Source: JBOGVA01 sp050692195
GTDB taxonomy: Bacteria; Actinomycetota; UBA4738
Length of the DNA stretch: 8,785 nucleotides
Direction of reading: 5' to 3'
Assembly: GCA_050692195.1 (NCBI GenBank)
Contig: JBOGVA010000002.1
Span: forward strand, 1-8,785
The stretch's first letter is position 1, and every line of letters starts with the position of its first letter. This document shows, piece after piece, positions 1-4,799 of the stretch. The notes beneath the pieces were generated by a model that was not told the DNA's origin, ran no database searches, and saw nothing but the letters and a program-made list of their open reading frames with translations. The position numbers were made by a program, and so were the translations under genes.

Positions 1-2
1 CG

Positions 3-888
3 CCGGAGGTGTCGATCGTCCTTCCCGTCCACAACGAGCGTGACCACCTGGGCCGGGAGATCGAACGGATCCGGGCTGCCATGGACGCTTCCCCGTACTC
101 GTACGAGGTCATCGTCGTCGACGACGGGTCCAGCGATGGCTCGGCTGAGGAGCTGGCCGGGATCGACGGCATCCGGCTCATCCATTTCGGTCAGAACCGC
201 GGCGTCGGCGCCGCGAGAAAGGCGGGGACCCACGCGGCCAAGGGCAGGGTGGTCGTGTGGACGGACGTCGACATGACATATCCGAACGACGCCATCCCTC
301 AGCTGGTCAAGGAGCTCGAGGGATCCGACCAGGTCGTGGGAGCACGAACCTCCGAGCAGGGCAACGCCAAGGCGTTCCGGGTTCCCGCCAAGTGGTTCAT
401 TCGCAAGCTCGCCAGCTACCTGGTGAGAATGCCCATCCCCGACCTGAACTCCGGTTTCCGGGCGTTCCGCCGGGACGTGGGCCGGCAGTACCTGCACATG
501 CTGCCCGCCGGGTTTTCCTGCGTGAGCACCATCACCCTGGCCTTCCTGGCCAATGGCTACTCCGTGAAGTACATCCCCATCGAGTACTCGCCCCGGGCAG
601 GCGAGTCCAAGTTCCACTGGTGTGGACACGAAGCGGTACCTGACACAGGTGGTTCGAATGGTGCTGTCCTTCAACCCCCTGCGGGTCTTCCTGCCCGCCG
701 GAGTCGGGCTCACACTGCTGGGTGTGGCCAAGCTCGTGTACGACTGGGCGACGAAGGACTTCCATCTGGCCACGAACACGCTCCTCATCCTGTTCACCGC
801 CTTCCAGCTGTTCGCCATCGGCCTTCTCGCGGACCTCGTGGTTCGCCTCAGCAAGCCGAAGGACGAGGTCGAACCGGCTTCTTCTTGA
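3..888 (+). CDS. Family 2 glycosyltransferase, polyprenyl-phosphate sugar transferase type; 5' partial and frameshifted
   Basis: This enzyme probably transfers a sugar from a nucleotide donor to polyprenyl phosphate at the inner face of the membrane, as DPM1/GtrB/CsbB-type GT2 enzymes do. The GT-A part runs from the window edge to about 620. It shows the N-terminal strand SIVLPVHNE, the nucleotide-binding VVDDGSSDGS (about 114-143), the metal-site region TDVDMTYP (about 261-284) and the family motif DLNSGFRAFRR (about 441-473). After KFHW (ending at 620) the homology continues in the next frame from 622 (VDTKRYLTQVVRMV). It goes on through two hydrophobic helices (about 670-730 and 780-840) to the TGA at 886-888, the usual two-helix tail of this subgroup. 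One extra or two missing bases near 618-624 explain the break. The codons before the GTG at 9 read Pro-Glu in frame, as in the typical start of this family, so the true start probably lies just outside the window. Family certain; sugar and lipid unknown. Confidence 0.85.
618..624 (+). other. Frameshift site within the GT2 gene
   Basis: Upstream of this point the GT2 homology is in the frame whose codons begin at multiples of 3. Downstream it is in the frame containing 622. Relatives carry about five residues between the conserved Ser-Lys and the Asp-Thr of the following helix. This fits loss of two bases (a second Trp codon in a TGG-TGG-type repeat) slightly better than gain of one base. I see no slippery heptamer or strong downstream hairpin that would support programmed frameshifting, so a sequencing or assembly error or a real inactivating mutation is more likely. 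Confidence 0.75.
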
Positions 889-917
889 CCCCAACCACGA
901 ACTCCGATGGCCCGCGA

Positions 918-1892
918 GTGAGTGCGGGCAGGGTGCTCGGAGCGGTCCGCTTCATCGTCCTCGCTGCCTCGGTCGGGTTCCTCATCTGGCTCCTTGCCCG
1001 GGCGGATCTCCAGCTTCCGGCCCGAACGAGCTCACTGATCGTTCCGGCAGCTCTCATGCTCGTGCTGTTGTTCGGCTCGGTGACCCTGTTGGCGTTCCTG
1101 TGGGTGGCACTCCTTCGCCATCTTCATCGGGGCGACGCTCCCGCCCCATGGGCTCCACTGATCCGGGCCTTCGCCAGGAGCTGGTTGGCGCGCTATCTTC
1201 CCGGAGCCGCGTGGGCGTATGGGGCGCGATTCATCTACACGGACTCGTCTTCGATCCCCCGCCGGGTCCTCGCGCTCAGCATGGTGGACGAGTTCCTTCT
1301 CGTCACGGGAACGGCAGCCGCGTTGGGCTTCAGCGCGTTCGTGTGGTCCTCCGTCGGTGTCGTGGCCGGGCTCTCCGTGCTGATCCTCACCATTGTGACC
1401 CTGTCTTCCCTCATCGCATGGACCACCCCGGTCACCCGTTCCCTTTTGGGTTGGCTGGCCAAACGCATCAGCCGGTCACGAGACCCGCTCAATCAGAGCA
1501 CGACCGGCCACCGTCTCTCGTACCCCGCCACCCTTGGCTTCGCCACGGGCTACCTGGCGACCAACGCCGGAGTGGCGGGCGCCTTCGCCATCGGAGTGGT
1601 TGCCCTGACACCCGCGAAGAGCGTTGACGGCGCCCAACTGATCGCTGCCTACAGCCTCGCCTCGCTCATCGGCATGGTGGTGATCTTCGCCCCGGCCGGG
1701 ATCGGCGTCCGAGAGGCGGCCCTCCTCGGGCTGCTGTCGACATCGGTGGGTGCGAACAACGTCGCGGTCAGCGCCGTGGCCGTTCGTCTGGGGTTGGCGG
1801 TGGCCGACATTGCTCTCTTTGCGTTCGGGGAGGTCTGGGCCCTCTTCCCGGGTGAGCGGAATCGATCAGTGACTCGACCGGCGGCTCACGGG
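918..1892 (+). CDS. Flippase-like integral membrane protein, UPF0104 / LPG-synthase TM family; no stop of its own
   Basis: This is a multi-pass membrane protein of the YbhN/AglD group, whose fold is shared with the lipid-flipping part of MprF. The role proposed here, moving a lipid-linked sugar or helping its transfer, is inferred. From the GTG at 918 I see about seven or eight hydrophobic helices (residues about 8-28, 39-67, 122-143, 145-169, 204-231, 242-260, 265-277 and 285-309). The two family signatures are SWLARYLPGAAW (residues 88-99) and FAPAGIGVREAAL (257-269). Length to the end of the last helix is about 315 residues, normal for the family. Neither start has a good Shine-Dalgarno. 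A TTG at 885 overlapping the GT2 stop (TTGA) is an alternative that adds a short hydrophilic N-terminus. The frame runs without a stop into the following methyltransferase, so the end given is the base before that gene's ATG. Either this is a natural fusion or the stop was lost. Confidence 0.78.
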
Positions 1893-2630
1893 ATGAAGCG
1901 ACCGCTTCCCACCAGTCGGCTGGGGAGCCTGTATCGAGCCGAGCTCTTGCGGCGAGCCGGATTCGCCGACGTGCGAGGCCGGGTCATCGACATCGGAGGC
2001 TTCGACGGGTACTTCGCTTCGGAGCTGCCAGGGGAGCAGGCCGTCGTAGCCGACATCGCGCCGCAAGCTGCGTTCGATGGGCCCTCCTATGTGCGGGCCG
2101 ATGCTCGGAGGCTCCCCTTCCCGGACCGCTCATTCGACTACGCCTTCGCCCTTGACCTGATCGAGCACCTCGATAGTGAACGAGAAGCAATCCTCGAGGC
2201 CCTACGAATCCTTCGCCCCGGCGGCGTCCTGATCCTCTCGACACCCGACGTGGGGATCCGCTTTTTCCCGCGCTTCCTCCAGCCATTCATCGACCGTCGG
2301 TGGGGGCACCATCGAGTACGTGGTTACGGAAGCGAAGAACTATCCACATTCTTCGATTCGACGCTCGCAGCCGAGGTTCGCATCACCCCCTTGCGAGCCG
2401 GTGCGCTCCGGCGCTTCTACCTTCCCCTGAGGGGGCTGTGGCGCCTCACCGGGCCTCTGGGTCGGTGGCTGGTCGTTCAGGCCTCGATCTGGGACAGCCG
2501 GCATCTCGAAGGCACGGGAGGGTACCTTCTCGTTCGCGCGGTACGAGCTCCGGAGCACTCTGAACCGACCCGAACGGTCTCCGGTGGAACAGCCTCTGGG
2601 AAGCGAGGCGTCCACCCAGGGGAAGGTTGA
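1893..2630 (+). CDS. Class I SAM-dependent methyltransferase (Methyltransf_11 type), possibly fused to the flippase-like protein
   Basis: This is a Rossmann-fold methyltransferase expected to methylate a sugar or other small acceptor in the glycan pathway; the substrate cannot be read from sequence. From the ATG at 1893 (245 residues), motif I is VIDIGGFDGYF (residues 31-41), a glycine-poor variant of the usual GxGxG. VVADIAP follows (51-57) with the ribose-binding acidic residue. Next are the D-A-R-R-L-P-F segment (70-76), FDYAFALDLIEHL (81-93) and LRPGGVLILSTPD (107-119), all in the usual order. The C-terminal half is basic and aromatic and may sit near the membrane. A GTG at 1869 forms a GTGA overlap with an out-of-frame stop and is an alternative start. 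There is no in-frame stop between this domain and the membrane protein upstream, so it might be made as the C-terminal domain of a 570-residue fusion. The gene ends in a TTGA overlap with the next. Confidence 0.8.
   Translation: MKRPLPTSRLGSLYRAELLRRAGFADVRGRVIDIGGFDGYFASELPGEQAVVADIAPQAAFDGPSYVRADARRLPFPDRSFDYAFALDLIEHLDSEREAILEALRILRPGGVLILSTPDVGIRFFPRFLQPFIDRRWGHHRVRGYGSEELSTFFDSTLAAEVRITPLRAGALRRFYLPLRGLWRLTGPLGRWLVVQASIWDSRHLEGTGGYLLVRAVRAPEHSEPTRTVSGGTASGKRGVHPGEG
2619..2626 (+). promoter_or_regulatory. Shine-Dalgarno deciding the start of the second methyltransferase
   Basis: The purine run GGGGAAGG ends six bases before the GTG at 2633. It would touch the alternative TTG at 2627, which overlaps the preceding stop. 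The spacing therefore favours GTG 2633, in an operon whose genes nearly abut. Confidence 0.55.
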
Positions 2631-2632
2631 GC

Positions 2633-3367
2633 GTGGGCCTCATCGATCGAATCAGGGCCGGGCCCATCGACCTCGTCAAGCGGGTGATCTACAAGAAGCT
2701 CATCGGGCCCTACCGGTATCGTTCGCCCTCAGGTTACGACGCGGCCCGATTCTGGCGTGACCGCCTCGAGAAGTACGGCCCATCCCTTCGAGGGGTGGGA
2801 GACGAAGGGCTCTCGGAGGAGGAGAACCGCGCGCGACATTCGGAGACGTCAAGAATCCTGATGAAGGCACTCGCTGGATCGGATGTCCGTTTACCCTCCG
2901 CTCGTGTTCTCGAGGTAGGTTGTGGATCCGGCTTCTACACCAAGAAGCTGCAGGAGGCCGGCGTCCAATCCCTAATGGGGATCGACATCACCGACGCGCT
3001 GTTCCCGATGCTTCGGACGCAGTTCCGGGACTACGAGTTCCGAGTCGCTGACATCACGGCGGATCCAATCGTTGGCGAGTTCGACCTGATCCTCATGATC
3101 GATGTGCTCGAGCACATCGTGACCGATGTCGGCCTGCGGAATGCCGTTGGCCACCTACGAGGAGCGCTGGCCCCCGGTGGCCTCCTTCTCCTGGGCCCGG
3201 TGATGCCGAGGGCCAGACGGCACCTCTTCTACGTAAGGTTCTGGTCAACGACCGAGATCCGACCGCTATTCTCGGACCTACAGGAATTGGAGCCCATTGC
3301 CTGCCACGGCGGTTACTTGATGGGATTTCGGGACCGCGGTCCGACTGGCAGGCGCGCTACCCACTGA
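2633..3367 (+). CDS. Class I SAM-dependent methyltransferase
   Basis: This is a second Rossmann methyltransferase of the operon. Numbered from the GTG at 2633 (244 residues), it has a basic N-terminal stretch and a short segment YDAARFWRDRLEKYG (about 35-49) often seen ahead of the SAM domain in polysaccharide-cluster methyltransferases. Motif I VLEVGCGSGFYTKKL (92-106) is a complete E-x-G-x-G-x-G loop. It is followed by MGIDITD (115-121) with the ribose-binding Asp, FDLILMIDVLEHI (150-162) and LAPGGLLLLGPV (about 179-190). The substrate is unknown; O-methylation of a sugar is the likeliest role given the neighbours. The start overlaps the previous gene by four bases if TTG 2627 is used. The 3' end overlaps the convergent GT4 gene by 11 bases. 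The last dozen residues are Arg/Gly-rich and show no family resemblance that I can see. Confidence 0.85.
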   Translation: MGLIDRIRAGPIDLVKRVIYKKLIGPYRYRSPSGYDAARFWRDRLEKYGPSLRGVGDEGLSEEENRARHSETSRILMKALAGSDVRLPSARVLEVGCGSGFYTKKLQEAGVQSLMGIDITDALFPMLRTQFRDYEFRVADITADPIVGEFDLILMIDVLEHIVTDVGLRNAVGHLRGALAPGGLLLLGPVMPRARRHLFYVRFWSTTEIRPLFSDLQELEPIACHGGYLMGFRDRGPTGRRATH

Positions 3368-4628
3368 CTTCTCGAGCCTCGCGATTCCCCTCCCTCCGTC
3401 CCACCCTTCGCCTGATCGTATCGTCGAAGAGTCGAGAGAAACGGCGAGCTACCTCCCTTCTGGAATACCGACGTCGTGCCCACGCTTGGCCCCCTCGACC
3501 CAGCCGCTCTGCCAATTCGCGGTTCCGGTGAAGGCGTTCAACGGCGGCAGCGATAGGGAGAGGCGAGCGCTCCGGAACGAGCAGACCTGTCTCTCCTTCC
3601 TTCACGGCGTCTCCAACCCCTCCAGTCTCTGTAGCAATCACCGGAACAGCGACACTCATTGCCTCGACCAGGGAGAGGCCCTGCGCTTCCATCCAGCCGT
3701 CTGGGGCCCGTCTTGATGGAGCGACGAAGACATCGGCTGCTGCCAGGTGAGCAGCCACGTTCTCTGGCGGCACCCAACCCAGGAAGTGGATCCGGTCGAC
3801 GAATCCGAGATCGGTCGCCAGAGACATCATGCGGGACCTGTACTGTCCCTCTCCCAGGAGCACCACCGAAACGTCGGGGGTCCTCGGAACCATCAGTGCG
3901 ACGGCGCGGATGAGATCTTCGACTCCCTTCTCCGGGACCATCCTCCCCGCGAAGACGAGCAGCGGTCCGTCCCCTCGCCTGAAGCGGCCCCGGATCTCGG
4001 ACACGAGATCGGCCGGAGGGTTGGCATCCGTCCCAACACTCATCGGGATCTGGTGCATCTCCTTGACACGAGGAGCGATCCTGGTCACCGCAGCGCGAGT
4101 TGCCGAGCTGTTCACCGTAACGGCGTCAGCTTGGTGCAGCGAGACACGCTTGAACGCGTTGAGCACTGAACCTCGGAGAGCGAAGATGTCTCCACCATGG
4201 ACCGTCACAATGTGAGGAATCCTGTTCGCTTTCGCAGCGATAGTTCCCACAAAGCCCTGCGGAAGGATCCAATGGCTGTGGATGACGCTGTAGCGGCGTG
4301 AGCGCGCACGCTCCAGGGTTCCCAGCAACTCCGCACCCACGAGGAATGGCAGCTTGAGAAGATTCGACGGCTGGTCCCGAAGGTTGACCAACGCGCCCCC
4401 TCCGTAGCAGACCGTCTCAAGTGATTCCGGCCACAGGTAGCGGAATCGCTGGACACGGACTCCTTCGATCACCTCGCGGCGTCGAGCACCGGGGGCATGA
4501 GGAGCCAGAACATCGATGTCCCATCCGAGATCCTTGAGGTCTCGCGCCAGGTGCAGAACAAAGGGCGTCGTGGAGTCCCCCGGCCACCGGGGGAAGTTCG
4601 AAGTCACGAAGAGTGCGCGTCCTCGCAT
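3357..4628 (-). CDS. Family 4 glycosyltransferase (GT-B fold)
   Basis: This is a retaining glycosyltransferase, probably cytoplasmic and peripheral, adding a sugar to a growing lipid-linked glycan. The 423-residue length is normal. The N-terminal domain opens with RALFVTSNFPRWPGDSTTPF (4-23), the acceptor-side loop typical of the group. HSHWILPQG (117-125) and VTVHGGDIF (141-149) follow. The donor-binding domain has LLVFAGRMVPEKGVEDLIRA (223-242), with the phosphate-contacting Arg and Lys, then LLGEGQYRSRM (257-267). The diagnostic Glu-x7-Glu element is EAQGLSLVE (314-322), followed by GGVGDAVKEGETGLLVP. The tail is very basic. The ATG at 4628 has no well-spaced Shine-Dalgarno; an AGGAG lies about 16 bases upstream. 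It is the only gene on the minus strand between the two plus-strand blocks, so it must have its own promoter in the divergent region. Donor and acceptor cannot be told. Confidence 0.9.
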   Translation of the reverse strand: MRGRALFVTSNFPRWPGDSTTPFVLHLARDLKDLGWDIDVLAPHAPGARRREVIEGVRVQRFRYLWPESLETVCYGGGALVNLRDQPSNLLKLPFLVGAELLGTLERARSRRYSVIHSHWILPQGFVGTIAAKANRIPHIVTVHGGDIFALRGSVLNAFKRVSLHQADAVTVNSSATRAAVTRIAPRVKEMHQIPMSVGTDANPPADLVSEIRGRFRRGDGPLLVFAGRMVPEKGVEDLIRAVALMVPRTPDVSVVLLGEGQYRSRMMSLATDLGFVDRIHFLGWVPPENVAAHLAAADVFVAPSRRAPDGWMEAQGLSLVEAMSVAVPVIATETGGVGDAVKEGETGLLVPERSPLPIAAAVERLHRNRELAERLGRGGQAWARRRYSRREVARRFSRLFDDTIRRRVGRREGNREAREVSG

Positions 4629-4718
4629 CGGATTCTGCGGACGACTCCTGGAGACGGGGAGTCGGACGCATGGCTATGGTAGCGTCCCGGGTCGCCGCTC
4701 ATCCCAGTGCGCACCCGT

Positions 4719-4724
4719 GAGGAG
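4719..4724 (+). promoter_or_regulatory. Strong Shine-Dalgarno upstream of the short leader ORF
   Basis: GAGGAG sits seven bases before an ATG at 4732. It is the best ribosome-binding site in this intergenic region, yet that ATG is not in frame with the YfhO-like gene. Confidence 0.4.
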
Positions 4725-4731
4725 CGACTGA

Positions 4732-4791
4732 ATGACCGCCAGAGTCGAGACGACACCGGACAAGGGTCGAGCGGCGACAGCCCTGGCATAG
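4732..4791 (+). CDS. Possible 19-residue leader ORF upstream of the YfhO-like gene
   Basis: A good Shine-Dalgarno is followed by ATG and 19 sense codons ending in TAG at 4789-4791. The predicted peptide is MTARVETTPDKGRAATALA: hydrophilic, with no repeated codon run that would suggest amino-acid attenuation. Its stop codon overlaps the AGGG element (4790-4793) that precedes the ATG at 4800, so translation of the leader could open or deliver ribosomes to the main start. Alternatives are chance, or a frameshift separating a true N-terminus from the membrane protein. The ORF is too short for codon statistics to help. Confidence 0.3.
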   Translation: MTARVETTPDKGRAATALA

Positions 4792-4793
4792 GG
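4790..4793 (+). promoter_or_regulatory. Shine-Dalgarno supporting the ATG at 4800
   Basis: AGGG lies six bases before the ATG at 4800, followed by a GGGG run. The upstream in-frame GTG at 4707 has no such element. This is the main reason for choosing the shorter start of the YfhO-like protein. Confidence 0.45.
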
Positions 4794-4799
4794 TCGGGG

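Larger units (their letters stand above)
9..2630 (+). other. Continuous open frame joining three unrelated domains (chimeric ORF)
   Basis: One frame stays open for 873 codons. In order it holds the GT2 catalytic part (to about 620), about 90 codons of non-homologous Arg/Pro/Gly-rich sequence (621 to about 887) that is the GT2 tail read in the wrong frame, the flippase-like membrane domain (about 918-1868) and a methyltransferase (about 1893-2630). An automatic caller would report a single protein here. The split used in this annotation rests on domain boundaries, the GT2 tail with its own stop at 888 in another frame, and start codons at the expected places. Confidence 0.7.
4629..4799. promoter_or_regulatory. 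Divergent intergenic region with probable promoters for the GT4 and YfhO-like genes
   Basis: The GT4 gene leaves leftward and the YfhO-like gene rightward from this 171-base stretch, so promoters for both must lie here or just inside the coding ends. On the plus strand TATGGT at 4675-4680 fits the TANNNT form of an actinobacterial -10 box. I see no convincing TTGACA-like -35 at 16-18 bases upstream. The right half (4732-4791) holds the possible leader ORF annotated separately. I see no clear operator or terminator. The -10 assignment is weak; the presence of promoter activity is an inference from gene layout. Confidence 0.35.

Noticed and set aside
610..640. Programmed ribosomal frameshifting in the GT2 gene
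   Set aside because: No X-XXY-YYZ slippery heptamer, no internal Shine-Dalgarno at the right spacing and no strong downstream structure were seen. An indel is simpler.
722..1627. 301-codon plus-strand open frame across the GT2 tail and flippase-like gene
   Set aside because: It is an Arg/Pro/Ser/His-rich translation without family features, in the wrong frame for both genes, whose own frames give clear membrane helices and family motifs.
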